A stretch of 64,000 bases of DNA from JAMXLO01 sp963799415 (GTDB lineage: Bacteria > Pseudomonadota > Alphaproteobacteria > Acetobacterales > Acetobacteraceae), in NCBI GenBank assembly GCA_963799415.1, contig CAWCXI010000017.1, forward strand, positions 1-64,000, in the 5' to 3' direction. The notes beneath the pieces were generated by a model. The model made no database searches, was not told the DNA's origin, and saw only the letters and a list, made by a program, of their open reading frames with translations. Shown piece after piece: positions 1 through 9,062 of this stretch. The number at the start of each line of letters is the position of its first letter. The first letter of the stretch is position 1. The position numbers were made by a program, and so were the translations under genes.

Positions 1-88
1 CTCCTCGCAATGCTGGGTGGACGGCCCCCTGACGGCATCATTGTGCCAAGCTGGCCATGGATGAACAGGGCAGCGAAGGAGACCGTCC

Positions 89-1114
89 GTGATGGAGCGT
101 AGCATCATTGGGATCGACCTTGCGAAGAACGTGTTCCAACTGCATGCGGAAGACGCGGCGGGGCATGTGCTGTGGCGCAAACGGCTGCGCCGCGAGGAGC
201 TGGCGCGGTTCCTTGCCAAACAGCCGCCGTCGCTGATCGGCATGGAGGCATGTGGCTCGGCGCATCACTGGGGCCGCGTGCTCAGCGGGCAAGGCCACGA
301 GGTACGGCTGATGCACGCGAAGTATGTGAAGGCCTATGTCAAACGCGGCAAGAGCGATCTGCGTGACGCGGAGGCCTGCTGCGAGGCCGTGCAGCGGTCC
401 AACATGCGGTTCGTGCCGGTGAAAAGCGTCGAGCAGCAGGTGGGACGAGCGTTGGAACGGTCGCGCGATCTGCTGGTGAAGCAGCGGACCCAGATCATCA
501 ATGCGACGCGCGGTATGCTGACCGAGATGGGCATCGTTGCCGGCACTGGCCTGCGGGGCTTCAAGGCCTTGGTCGCTCGCATCGACGCCGGCGATCCCGC
601 CATCCCGGCGTTGCTGCTGAGCGCGCTCAGGCCGCTGGTCGAGCAATGGCGCGCGTTGGACGCCAGCATCGAGGAACTCGAAGCCCGTATCGTCGCATGC
701 GCCAGGAGCGATGAGCGCATGCGTCGCCTGCAACAGATCCCCGGCGTCGGTCCGCTGATCGCCCACGCGCTGGTGATGGCGGTCGGCGATGCGCGCCGCT
801 TCGACACCGCGCGCGACTGTGCCGCCTGGATCGGCCTGACGCCGCTCACCAACAACAGTGCCGAGAAGACCCGCATCGGCCACATCAGCCGACAGGGCGA
901 TCACAGTCTGCGACGATTGCTGGTGCTCGGCGCCGCCAATCTGATGCGCCGGGCCAGAGTGAAGCCGGGCCAGGCCAGTGCCTGGGTGCAGGGCATCATG
1001 GCGCGCAGGCCGTTCAAGGTCGCAACCGTCGCCCAGGCGGCGAGGATCGCACGCATCGCCTGGGCGATGCTGCGCTCGGGCGACAACTATCGGGCCGTGG
1101 CGGCGCATCCCTGA
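89..1114 (+). CDS. IS110-family transposase
   Basis: DEDD-type transposase of the IS110 family, which recombines circular intermediates into target DNA guided in some members by a bridge RNA. The 341-residue protein has the N-terminal RuvC-like acidic set: D10 in GIDLAK, E53 in GMEACG and D90/D93 in KSDLRDAE. The C-terminal Transposase_20 part shows IPGVGPLIA (helix-hairpin-helix-like) and the serine-region context SLRRLLVLGAANL. Length is normal and the frame is intact. A purine-rich GAAGGAGA lies upstream of the ATG. No terminal inverted repeats are obvious, which fits the family, so the element ends are not defined. It may still be active. Confidence 0.93.
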   Translation: MMERSIIGIDLAKNVFQLHAEDAAGHVLWRKRLRREELARFLAKQPPSLIGMEACGSAHHWGRVLSGQGHEVRLMHAKYVKAYVKRGKSDLRDAEACCEAVQRSNMRFVPVKSVEQQVGRALERSRDLLVKQRTQIINATRGMLTEMGIVAGTGLRGFKALVARIDAGDPAIPALLLSALRPLVEQWRALDASIEELEARIVACARSDERMRRLQQIPGVGPLIAHALVMAVGDARRFDTARDCAAWIGLTPLTNNSAEKTRIGHISRQGDHSLRRLLVLGAANLMRRARVKPGQASAWVQGIMARRPFKVATVAQAARIARIAWAMLRSGDNYRAVAAHP

Positions 1115-1160
1115 TGCCGGTGCCGCGGAGATTGACCTATCCGGACACCGATTGTGCTTG

Positions 1161-1236
1161 CGCCGTGGCGTGCGGCGTCAAGCCCGAGCCGCCGCTGGCG
1201 GTCGCTGCGCGAGGCTTGACCCCGCACGCCACGGCG
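1161..1236. repeat. 24-bp-stem hairpin downstream of the IS110 transposase
   Basis: Bases 1161-1184 are the reverse complement of 1213-1236 with one mismatch, separated by 28 bases that contain a smaller CCGCC/GGCGG hairpin. It starts 46 bases after the transposase stop. This part of the 469-base gene-free stretch 1115-1583 may belong to the non-coding end of the IS110 element, where bridge RNAs are encoded in related elements. It could also be an unrelated dispersed palindrome or a terminator. The fold is seen directly; any RNA role is inference. Confidence 0.6.
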
Positions 1237-1481
1237 AAGCCTCGCTCGGGATCGGATTTGGCCAGGGCAACAATCTTCTGTGGCAGCAACACTCGGGCCG
1301 CACCTCACGACCCTATCGCGCAAGGAGCAAACCGCACCGACGGCAATTTGGTCAGGACCAGAACCAGGACACTCCGTTCTGTCATCGCGCGCTCAGCACG
1401 TCGCAATGCTGGGAACCTGGTTCGCGTTACCCATCGGGGCCAGCGGTCTTTCCAGACCGCACAAACAGGCCGGATACATGA

Positions 1482-1547
1482 ACGCTCCAGACCGCTACGC
1501 CGTCACCGCTTTTGCTGCTTGCCTAACGGGGGCCGTCCATACATGAC
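1482..1547 (+). repeat. 66-bp dispersed repeat, copy A
   Basis: This stretch matches 63586-63651 at 60 of 66 positions with no gaps. Both copies end in CCGTCCATACATGAC and both lie just beyond the 3' end of a leftward gene. The core GGGGGCCGTCCA also occurs inverted at 18-29, on the other side of the IS110 gene. Directly after copy A comes GCTTCGCCGCCTCGCAATGAC, which resembles the widespread intergenic CATTGCGAG repeat. No gene is seen in 1115-1583. Confidence 0.75.
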
Positions 1548-1583
1548 ATGACGATGGCTTCGCCGCCTCGCAATGACAATGTG

Positions 1584-3158
1584 CTACGCCTTGCTGACGT
1601 TCCAGAACACTGGCGCCGGACCCTTGAGCGGATCGCTGATACTCTTGGTCCAAGCCGCGCGCGGCATGTAGCGGCCGAGTGGAATGAACGGCACTGATTC
1701 GAACGCTGCCAGTTGAATCTCGCGCTCCAGCCGCGTCTGCTCCGCTGGATCGTCGCTGTCGAGCCACGCATTGTACGCCGTCTCGATGCGCGGAATCTCG
1801 GGCCAGCCGATCCACGCATCCTTGCCGTTGCCGCGCAGCAGCGATCCGAGCAGCGGATCGCGATACTCCGGCACCGGTGTCACGCTGACGAACAACGACC
1901 AGCCGCCCTTGTCCAACGGCTGCCGGCTGGAGCGGCGTTGCAGCACCGTGCCCCAGTCCATCGCCTGGTCGTCGATCGTTATGCCAACGCGCGACAATGC
2001 ATCGGCCACCACGAGCGACGCGGAGTTGTAGAACGGCTGATCGGTGGTGTGCAGCAGCACCAGCTGTTCGCCATGATACCCCGCATCCTCCAGCATCGCC
2101 TTCACCTCGGCTGTGCTGCGGTGCTTGGTCAGCGCATCGATCCCCGCCATGTCCACTTCGGGTTTGCCGGTTGCCAGAAACCCCATCGGCACGATGGTGC
2201 CCTCCGGATCGCCGCCCATGATCGCGTCCATCACCGCGCGCTGATCGATCGCTGCCATGATCGCGCGCCGCAGCTTCACGTTGCTGGTCGGCGCAGTAAC
2301 ATGGTTGGGGCGCAACTGGCTGATGAAGCCCCACTTGTCGAGCCGCCCGGTCACCACATTCGGCGCCCGCTGAAGCATTGGCAGCAGGTCCGGCATCGGC
2401 ATCTCGAGCCAGTCCACCTCGCCGGTCACCAGCGCATTTGCCGCGGTCGCGGGATCGGGAATCATCTTCCACTCCACCCGATCAACCAGCACACGATGCC
2501 CACCCGAGGTAAAGCTGGCGGGCTCGTCGCGCGGCGCATAGCGCTCGAACGGCACCAGCGCGGCGTGACTGCCGATGACGTATTCGTCCTTCAGGAACCG
2601 GAACGGACCGGAACCGACGATCTCGGTCATCTGCTTGTAGGGATCGGTGCCATTGGCGATGCGCTCCGGCACCATCACCGCGGCAGTCTGGAACTTCGAC
2701 AGCAGCTTGGGCAGAGCCGGGAACTTCTTGCTCAGCCGCGCCACGATGGTGCGATCGTCCGGCGCCTCGAGCGCATCGAGCCGCGCCTGGAGTGTGGCAC
2801 CGCCGGGATCGCGCTGCATCCAGCGCCTCAGCGACGCGGTGCAGTCGCGGGCCAGCACCTTTGTGCCGTCGTGAAACCACAGGTTCTCGCGCAGCGTCAT
2901 GACCCAGCGCTTGCCATCATCCTCGATGACATAGCCTGCCAGCATCTGCGGCTTCGGGTTCATCTCCGCGTCGCGACCGAACAGAACGTCATAGATCATG
3001 AAGCCGACGTTTCGCGTGGTCATCGCACTGGTCCACACCGGATCGAGGCTCGCCAGCGGCGACTGCGGAATGAAGATCAGCGTCTTCGTCTCGCCGCCGA
3101 TCGCCGGTCGCGCCAGAGTTGCCGCCGCCGCACCCAGCAGAAAATTGCGTCGCTCCAT
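1584..3158 (-). CDS. ABC transporter substrate-binding protein, peptide/nickel type (SBP_bac_5)
   Basis: Periplasmic binding protein of the oligopeptide/dipeptide/nickel class (524 residues, normal length). The N-terminus begins MERRNFLLGAAAATLARPA, a twin-arginine-like export signal, so it is probably exported folded. The body has the family core with LWFHDGTKV, the GSGPFRF loop and the FIPLGRY end motif. It starts three bases after the stop of a second, clearly homologous binding protein and shares long blocks with it, so the pair arose by tandem duplication. No permease or ATPase genes are nearby, so the transport partner is elsewhere or absent. The ligand cannot be told from sequence. Confidence 0.88.
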   Translation of the reverse strand: MERRNFLLGAAAATLARPAIGGETKTLIFIPQSPLASLDPVWTSAMTTRNVGFMIYDVLFGRDAEMNPKPQMLAGYVIEDDGKRWVMTLRENLWFHDGTKVLARDCTASLRRWMQRDPGGATLQARLDALEAPDDRTIVARLSKKFPALPKLLSKFQTAAVMVPERIANGTDPYKQMTEIVGSGPFRFLKDEYVIGSHAALVPFERYAPRDEPASFTSGGHRVLVDRVEWKMIPDPATAANALVTGEVDWLEMPMPDLLPMLQRAPNVVTGRLDKWGFISQLRPNHVTAPTSNVKLRRAIMAAIDQRAVMDAIMGGDPEGTIVPMGFLATGKPEVDMAGIDALTKHRSTAEVKAMLEDAGYHGEQLVLLHTTDQPFYNSASLVVADALSRVGITIDDQAMDWGTVLQRRSSRQPLDKGGWSLFVSVTPVPEYRDPLLGSLLRGNGKDAWIGWPEIPRIETAYNAWLDSDDPAEQTRLEREIQLAAFESVPFIPLGRYMPRAAWTKSISDPLKGPAPVFWNVSKA

Positions 3159-3161
3159 GGT

Positions 3162-4732
3162 TCAATCCTTGCTCACGTTCCAGAACACCACCGATGGTCC
3201 CTTCAAAATGCCGTGCACATTGTCGCGCCAGGCGGCACTCTGCCGATAGCCGCCGAGGGGAATAAACGGCAGCGTCTCGAACGCCTGCAACTGGTATGCG
3301 CGTTCCAGCTTGGTCTGCTCGGCGGGATCGGTGGCGCCGAGCCAGTCGGTGTAGATCTGCTCGATCTTCGGATCGGTGGGCCAGCCGAACCGCGCCTCCT
3401 TGCCATTGCCGCGGATGAAGTTTGCGAGCAGCGGATCGCGATGATCGGGTGCTGCGACGACGGACGGAAACAGTGACCAGCCACCCTTGTCGATCTGCTC
3501 ATGGCTGGTTCGGCGCGTCTGCACCGTGGCCCAATCCATTGCCTGACCGTCGATGTTCATGCCGGCGGCGGACAGCGAATGCGCAATCACCGTCGCAGTG
3601 GGGTTGAAGAACCAGTGGTCCGTCGCGTGCAGCAGGACGATACGCTCGCCGTTGTAGCCGGCGCGGTCGAGCATCGCCTTCACCTGATCCGGCGTGTGTT
3701 TCGTGCGGACCAGCTCCATGCCGGCGTCGTCCACCTCCGGTTTGCGGTCCGCAGGAAGCCCACGCCGGTGAACATGTTCTCCGGATCGCCGCCCATCGAC
3801 GCGGCCATCACCTCCTGCTGGTCGATCGCGGCCAGCATCGCGCGACGCACACCAGGATTGCTGGTCGGAGCAGCGATCTGGTTGGGACGCATGAAACAGA
3901 TCTGGCCGAACGTATCCAGCACGCCGACTTTGACACCGGACGCCTTCTTCAACGTTGGCAGCAGGTCGGGCAGCGGAATCTCGACCCAGTCCACCTCGCC
4001 GGTCACCAGCGCATTGGCGGCGGTCTGGGCGTCGGGGATCATCTTCCACTCGACGCGATCGACCAGCACGCGATGTCCGCCCGCCGTGTAGCTCGCCGGC
4101 TCGTCGCGCGGCACGTAGCGATCGAACTTCGCGAACGCCGCGTGGCTTCCCAGCACATGCTCGTCGGCCAGCCAGCGGAACGGACCGCTGCCGATGGCCT
4201 CCGGGATCTGCTTGAACGGATCGGTCTGCGCCAGGCGCTCCGGCATCATCACCGCCGGGATGATGAACTTCGACAGCAGTGTGCGTAGATGCGGGAACGG
4301 CTTGTTCAGACGTAGTACAATCGTGCGGTCATCCGGCGCCTCCATTGCATCGAGCCGCTGGGACAGCGTGACGCCACCCTGATCGCGCACCATCCAGCGC
4401 TTTAGCGACGCGATGCAGTCGCGCGACCTCACCGGCTCGCCATCGTGGAACCACAGGTTCTCGCGCAGCCGCAGCGTCCAGCGGCGACCGTCGTCCTCCA
4501 TCAGATCGCCTTCGAGCATCTGCGGCAGCGGGTTCATCGCATCGTCCCGCCCGTACAGCAGATCGAACACCATGAAGCCCATGTTCCGGGCGATCTGCGA
4601 GCTGGTCCAAACCGGATCGATGCTGTTCAGCGCGACCTGCGGCACAATGGACAAGGTCTGCGTCTTGCCGGCGATGGCGGGGCGCGCCAGAGCGGCGGCA
4701 GCCGCCCCGAGCAAGAGGCTGCGTCGGTGCAT
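3162..4732 (-). pseudogene. ABC substrate-binding protein (SBP_bac_5), frameshifted paralogue
   Basis: Second peptide-type binding protein, in one operon with its paralogue at 1584-3158. The start at 4732 gives MHRRSLLLGAAAAALARPA, a Tat-like signal, preceded by a good GGGAGGAA ribosome site 33 bases after the CobW-like gene stop. The frame breaks near 3744. The coding strand reads ACCGCAAACCGGAG, where one extra G (ACCGGCAAACCGGAG) restores TGKPEVD, identical to the paralogue at that point. The downstream frame then continues through KHTPDQVKAMLDRAGY to the normal C-terminus. With that base the protein would be 523 residues. It is either a recent pseudogene or a one-base sequencing error. 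Confidence 0.88.
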
Positions 4733-4764
4733 TCCTTGTGGTTCCTCCCGATGTGGCGGGAGTC

Positions 4765-5760
4765 TCAGCCCAGTGACGCAGCCTGCTCCATCTCTTCGCG
4801 AACCTCGCGCTCGATCGCATCCAACAGGCGTAAAGGAAAGTACCGCGGCACGCCTTCTGCGATGAACACGATGCGCGTGGAATGGTCGGACGAGGGCCAT
4901 CGATCGAGGAACTCCGGCGACGAGACGACGTGCTGGACGCCGTGAATGACGGCGGGCTGACCCGGCATTTCTTCGATGTTCACCAGCCCCTTCAACCGCA
5001 GCAGGCGCGCGCCGCAGTGTTCGGTCAGTGCTTCCAGCAGAAGGGTCAGCGCCAGGGCCGGAACCGGACGCTCGCGCTGCAATGCGAAGGTTGTGATGCC
5101 GTCGGTGTGCTGTGCGCGCGCGAACGGATTGCGCGACGGCGGATCGGGCAGGTTGGCAAAGCGCGTCGCGACGCTGGTGCCGGTGAACAGGGCAGCCGGC
5201 GTGACATCGCGCGCGGCGAGCAGGCCGGCACCAGGATTGAGCGTAGCAAGCCGCCCCTGCAGAGCATTGGTTGGCTTGGCGACGTCGGTCTTGCTCAGCA
5301 GCAGCGTGTCGGCCAGCGCAGCCTGACGGCGGGCTTCGGGATGACGATCGAGCGTCGCCTCCCCGTGCAGCGCATCGATGAGCGTGACGATGCCGTCGAT
5401 GGCGTGATGCTGCGCGATGTCGCGATCGGTCATCAGCGCTTGCAGGATGGGGGCGGGATCAGCGAGACCGGAGGTCTCGATCAGCACTCGGTCATAGCTG
5501 ATCTCGCCGGCCTCACGCCGCCGGTGCAGATCGAGCAGCGTGGCGATAAGGTCGCTGCGTACCGCGCAGCACAGGCAGCCGGTGGTGAGCGCCAGCAGGG
5601 TTTCGTCGCTGCTGGCGATCAGCTCGTGATCGAGGCCGATCTCGCCGAATTCGTTGACGATGACCGCGGTGCGCGCGAAGGCGGGATCGCACAAGATGCG
5701 CCCGATCAGCGTAGTCTTGCCACTACCGAGAAAGCCGGTGACGATGGCGACAGGGATCAT
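4765..5760 (-). CDS. CobW/COG0523-family G3E GTPase
   Basis: Metal-handling GTPase of the CobW/COG0523 group, whose members insert or deliver metals such as zinc, cobalt or nickel to target proteins. The 331-residue protein shows the P-loop GFLGSGKTT (residues 9-17), the metal-binding CxCC motif as GCLCC (C62, C64, C65), ETSGLADPAP, the SKTD specificity motif and a C-terminal CobW_C domain. It is the first gene of a leftward operon with two peptide/nickel-type binding proteins, which hints at metal or metallophore uptake. It is divergent from the flavoprotein gene at 5775, with 14 bases between the start codons. The metal served is not readable from the sequence. Confidence 0.9.
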   Translation of the reverse strand: MIPVAIVTGFLGSGKTTLIGRILCDPAFARTAVIVNEFGEIGLDHELIASSDETLLALTTGCLCCAVRSDLIATLLDLHRRREAGEISYDRVLIETSGLADPAPILQALMTDRDIAQHHAIDGIVTLIDALHGEATLDRHPEARRQAALADTLLLSKTDVAKPTNALQGRLATLNPGAGLLAARDVTPAALFTGTSVATRFANLPDPPSRNPFARAQHTDGITTFALQRERPVPALALTLLLEALTEHCGARLLRLKGLVNIEEMPGQPAVIHGVQHVVSSPEFLDRWPSSDHSTRIVFIAEGVPRYFPLRLLDAIEREVREEMEQAASLG

Positions 5761-5774
5761 GACGCGAGGCGGTA

Positions 5775-6404
5775 ATGGACGGCATGCATGACGGCACCCT
5801 GCTCAGTGACGCGGCGGCGCTGCGCGAACTCTATGGCGAACCCTCGGACGGGGCGATTGCCAAAGAGATCGACTACGTGCATCCGCATTATCGCGCGATG
5901 ATCGAGGCTTCGCCATTCGTGGTGATGGCGACCAGCGGCCCGGACGGGCTCGATGTCTCGCCGCGCGGCGATCCGGCAGGATTCGTCGTGGTAGAGGATG
6001 AGCGGACTCTGTTGATTCCGGACCGGCGCGGCAACAATCGCTGCGACAGTCTGACCAACCTGATCGACGATCCGCGGATCGCGCTGCTGTTCATGATCCC
6101 GGGCGTCGGCGAGACGCTGCGGGTGAACGGGCAGGCGGAGATTTGTGTCGAGCCGGCGCTGCTGGAGCGATTTCCGGCGCAGGGCAAGCTGCCACGGTCG
6201 GTGATCGTGGTGCATGTCGAGCGGGTGTATTTCCAGTGTCCAAAGGCGCTGGTGCGATCGGACCTCTGGAACCCGGCGAAACATGTCGAGCGGCGTAGTC
6301 TGCCGAGTGCGGGAACGATCCTGGCGGATATCACGCGCGGGCGCGTCGGCGGTGCTGAGTACGACGCGGCGTATCCGGCGCGGCTGAAGGCCACAATTTA
6401 CTGA
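5775..6404 (+). CDS. Pyridoxamine 5'-phosphate oxidase-family FMN-binding protein (MSMEG_1061-like)
   Basis: Small flavin- or F420-binding split-barrel protein, 209 residues. The region around residues 45-75 (VVMATSGPDGLDVSPRGDPA) is the PPOX-family strand-loop motif. PDRRGNNRCDSLTNL and DPRIALLFMIPG are typical of the MSMEG_1061 subgroup. It is therefore more likely a general reductase or oxidase of unknown substrate than PdxH. It converges on the macro-domain gene, and the two are separated by a long inverted repeat. The start at 5775 has no strong ribosome site. An in-frame ATG at residue 4 is an alternative. Confidence 0.85.
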   Translation: MDGMHDGTLLSDAAALRELYGEPSDGAIAKEIDYVHPHYRAMIEASPFVVMATSGPDGLDVSPRGDPAGFVVVEDERTLLIPDRRGNNRCDSLTNLIDDPRIALLFMIPGVGETLRVNGQAEICVEPALLERFPAQGKLPRSVIVVHVERVYFQCPKALVRSDLWNPAKHVERRSLPSAGTILADITRGRVGGAEYDAAYPARLKATIY

Positions 6405-6413
6405 GCTGGTCGG

Positions 6414-6501
6414 ACCCCACCCCAACCCTCCCCCGCTTTCGCGGGAGAGGGAGCTGAAAACCCCCTCTCCGGCGAAAGCGGGGGAGGGTTGGGGTGGGGG
6501 T
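6414..6501. repeat. Long near-perfect inverted repeat between convergent genes, probable bidirectional terminator
   Basis: Two arms of about 38 bases (6414-6451 and 6463-6501) are almost exact reverse complements, with CCCCGCTTTCGCG in one and CGAAAGCGGGG in the other, around an 11-base spacer. Such GC-rich palindromes are dispersed in these genomes. This one sits between the stops of converging genes (6404 and 6503), so it can stop transcription from both sides. Related but not identical palindromes occur at 9584, 40321 and 44006/44382. Confidence 0.8.
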
Positions 6502-6502
6502 G

Positions 6503-7015
6503 CTACCGTATCCGCGCCAGCGCCGCCTCATAGGCCTCCAGCACATCCCTGCCGAAGCAAGCCAGAACAACGCGTTCAACCGATGCATCGCCTGCCAGGA
6601 ACTCTGCCACGGTGGACACGGCGATCCGCGCCGCCTCGGCGATCGGATACCCATAGATCCCGCAACTGATCGCTGGGAATGCGATCGATCGCACCCCATG
6701 CGCGACCGCCAGCTTGAGACTCTCCGCATAGCAGCTCGCCAGCAGCTCCGGTTCGCCATGCCTGCCGTCGCGGTACCGGGGCCCCACTGCGTGGATCACG
6801 TGCTTGGCCGACAGCCCGTACCCCTTGGTGATCTTTGCCTGACCGGTCGGACAGCCGCCGAGCGCGCGGCACTCGGCCAGTAAATCCTGACCCGCCGCAC
6901 GGTGGATCGCACCATCAACGCCGCCGCCGCTCAGCAGTGACTGGTTGGCCGCATTCACGATTGCATCGACCGCCAGCTTCGTGATGTCGGCTTCGCGAAC
7001 CTCGATGCGCTGCAC
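6503..7015 (-). CDS. Macro-domain protein, O-acetyl-ADP-ribose deacetylase type
   Basis: ADP-ribose-binding macro domain of 170 residues, the MacroD/YmdB class that hydrolyses O-acetyl-ADP-ribose or removes mono-ADP-ribose. The signature IVNAANQSLLSGGGVDGAIH (residues about 19-38) has the catalytic-loop Asn and the glycine run, and AISCGIYGYP forms the second ligand loop. It is the last gene of the leftward miaA-ilvBNC-corA run, 12 bases after the CorA stop. It ends at the foot of a long hairpin. I see no sirtuin or ART gene nearby that would indicate its substrate. Confidence 0.93.
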   Translation of the reverse strand: MQRIEVREADITKLAVDAIVNAANQSLLSGGGVDGAIHRAAGQDLLAECRALGGCPTGQAKITKGYGLSAKHVIHAVGPRYRDGRHGEPELLASCYAESLKLAVAHGVRSIAFPAISCGIYGYPIAEAARIAVSTVAEFLAGDASVERVVLACFGRDVLEAYEAALARIR

Positions 7016-7027
7016 GATGCGCCTCCC

Positions 7028-7987
7028 TCAGATCCAGTTGCGCCACTTGAAGATGGCCAGCGGGATCAGGCCTGTTACGATGATCAAGCCGAGGCCCCAG
7101 GCATAGCCCCACGTCCAGTCGTATTCCGGCATGTTCTTGAAGTTCATGCCGTAGATGCCAGCCACCAGCACCGGCGGAATGCCGACAACCGAGACCACCG
7201 TCAGCACCTTCATCACGTTGTTCTGCGCGATGTTGATGAAGCCGAGCGTCGCGTCCAGTAGGAACTGGAGCTTGTCGTTGAGATGCGTGTCGAAATCATT
7301 CAGCGACGCGATGTCGCGCCGTAGCGTGTGCAACCGTGGCTTCAGGTCCTTCGGCAGCCACGCTTCGGCTGTTGTCTCCACGTAGGGGACAATCCGTCCC
7401 GCGCCTACCTGGCTTTCGCGGATGTGCGAGATCAGGTCGCCGACGCGGCCCAACGTGACGAGCGAGGCACGCAGCATGGCATCCTCGCGCTTGCGTCCGC
7501 TGGCCGCCGCCATGTCGTCGCAGAAGATGCGGTGCGAGAGCGATTCAAGCTCGGCCTTTACCTGTTCGAGCGCATCTGCCTGGCGGTCGACCATCACCTC
7601 CAGCAGCGCGACCAGCACATGCGTGCTGCTGCGCATCGTTGAATCGAGCTGCGCCATGAAGTGGTCGAACAGCCGGCTCGGCGCGAAGCGGACGGTGATC
7701 AGGCGCTCGGGCGAGAGGACAAGGCCGACCGAGACCGATCGCGGCTCGGTATCCGGCCGGCTGACCACCGGCATGCTGAGATAGAGCACCCCATCACGGG
7801 TGGCGAGGCGGCTGGAGCTTTCGATCTCGTTGATGTCGGCCTCGCTGGGAATGGCGAGGCCGGTTTCGCGCGAGACACGCTCAGTCTCGTCCTGCGTCGG
7901 TTCGAGCAGATCGATCCACTGCGCGCTGGCGAGCGACTCCGAACTGCGTCGGAGCGCTCCGCCCTGGCAGGTGAATGCAGTCAGCAC
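7028..7987 (-). CDS. corA: CorA-family divalent metal ion transporter
   Basis: Inner-membrane channel of the CorA/MIT family for magnesium or related divalent ions. The C-terminus has two membrane helices, the first ending in the selectivity motif YGMNF and followed by the short loop to the last helix and the basic tail KWRNWI. The long soluble N-terminal domain is typical. I choose the GTG at 7987 (giving MLTAFTCQGG, 319 residues, a common CorA beginning) just after the ilvC stop. A GTG at 8035 would add 16 residues and overlap ilvC by 43 bases. The ion preferred is not established. Confidence 0.9.
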   Translation of the reverse strand: MLTAFTCQGGALRRSSESLASAQWIDLLEPTQDETERVSRETGLAIPSEADINEIESSSRLATRDGVLYLSMPVVSRPDTEPRSVSVGLVLSPERLITVRFAPSRLFDHFMAQLDSTMRSSTHVLVALLEVMVDRQADALEQVKAELESLSHRIFCDDMAAASGRKREDAMLRASLVTLGRVGDLISHIRESQVGAGRIVPYVETTAEAWLPKDLKPRLHTLRRDIASLNDFDTHLNDKLQFLLDATLGFINIAQNNVMKVLTVVSVVGIPPVLVAGIYGMNFKNMPEYDWTWGYAWGLGLIIVTGLIPLAIFKWRNWI

Positions 7988-7992
7988 ATCCG

Positions 7993-9012
7993 TCAGTTGC
8001 GCGACCGGTCGACCAGCGCGTTCTTGGCGATCCACGGCATCATGGCACGCAGCTTCTCGCCCACCTGCTCGATCGGATGCTCGGACAGACGGCGGCGCAT
8101 CGCCTTGAAGCTGGTCTGGTTCACCTTGTTCTCCAGCATCCAGTCGCGCGCGAATTTGCCTGACTGGATGTCGTCCAGCACGCGCTTCATCTCCGCCTTG
8201 GTCGCGTCGTTGACGATGCGCGGCCCCGACACGTATTCGCCGTACTCCGCCGTGTTGCTGACCGAGTAGTTCATGTTGGCGATGCCGCCCTCATACACCA
8301 GATCGACGATCAGCTTCACTTCGTGCACGCACTCGAAGTACGCCATCTCGGGCGCGTAGCCAGCTTCAACCAGAGTGTCGTAGCCGGCCTTCATCAGCTC
8401 GACGAGGCCGCCGCAGAGCACGGTCTGTTCGCCGAACAGGTCGGTCTCGCATTCCTCCTTGAACGTCGTCTCGATGATGCCGGCGCGGCCGCCGCCGATG
8501 GCGCTGGCGTAGGACAGTGCCACCTCCATCGCATTGCCCGACGGGTTCTGCGCAACCGCGACCAGGCACGGCACGCCACCACCGCGCTGATATTCGCTGC
8601 GGACCGTGTGGCCAGGGCCTTTCGGCGCGATCATGAACACATCGATGTCGGGGCGCGGATCGAGCAGATTGAAGTGCACGTTCAGCCCGTGCGCGAATGC
8701 CAGTGCGGCGCCGCTCTTCATGTTCGGGCCGAGTTTTTCCCGGTACAGATCACCCTGGCCCTCGTCTGGCGTCAGCACCATCACCACGTCGGCGGATTTC
8801 GCGCAGTCGGCGGGGTCCATCACCTTCAGGCCAGCAGCCTCGGCCTTGGCGACGCCACCGGACTTTGGCCGCAGGCCGACGACGACGTCCTTCACGCCGC
8901 TTTCCTTAAGATTGTTGGCGTGGGCGTGGCCCTGGCTGCCATAGCCGATGATGGCGACGCGCTTGCCCTTGATCAGGTTCACATCGGCATCGCGGTCGTA
9001 GTAAACGCGCAT
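7993..9012 (-). CDS. ilvC: Ketol-acid reductoisomerase
   Basis: NADP-dependent class I acetohydroxy acid isomeroreductase, second step of valine and isoleucine synthesis, in the cytoplasm. The 339-residue length is the usual class I length. The nucleotide loop GYGSQGHA is at residues 23-30. The metal- and substrate-binding residues lie in DLFGEQTVLCGG and the following KARI C-terminal domain (YFECVHEVKLIVDLVYEGG). It follows ilvN after 50 bases in the leftward ilvB-ilvN-ilvC operon. Confidence 0.97.
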   Translation of the reverse strand: MRVYYDRDADVNLIKGKRVAIIGYGSQGHAHANNLKESGVKDVVVGLRPKSGGVAKAEAAGLKVMDPADCAKSADVVMVLTPDEGQGDLYREKLGPNMKSGAALAFAHGLNVHFNLLDPRPDIDVFMIAPKGPGHTVRSEYQRGGGVPCLVAVAQNPSGNAMEVALSYASAIGGGRAGIIETTFKEECETDLFGEQTVLCGGLVELMKAGYDTLVEAGYAPEMAYFECVHEVKLIVDLVYEGGIANMNYSVSNTAEYGEYVSGPRIVNDATKAEMKRVLDDIQSGKFARDWMLENKVNQTSFKAMRRRLSEHPIEQVGEKLRAMMPWIAKNALVDRSRN

Positions 9013-9062
9013 CTCAGTCGCTCCTTTCCCGCGTCATGTTCACGCTCTGATATGTTCGCACC

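Noticed and set aside
1713..3476. A 587-residue frame on the plus strand opposite the binding proteins
   Set aside because: Antisense shadow of the SBP_bac_5 genes, rich in His and Arg and without known features.
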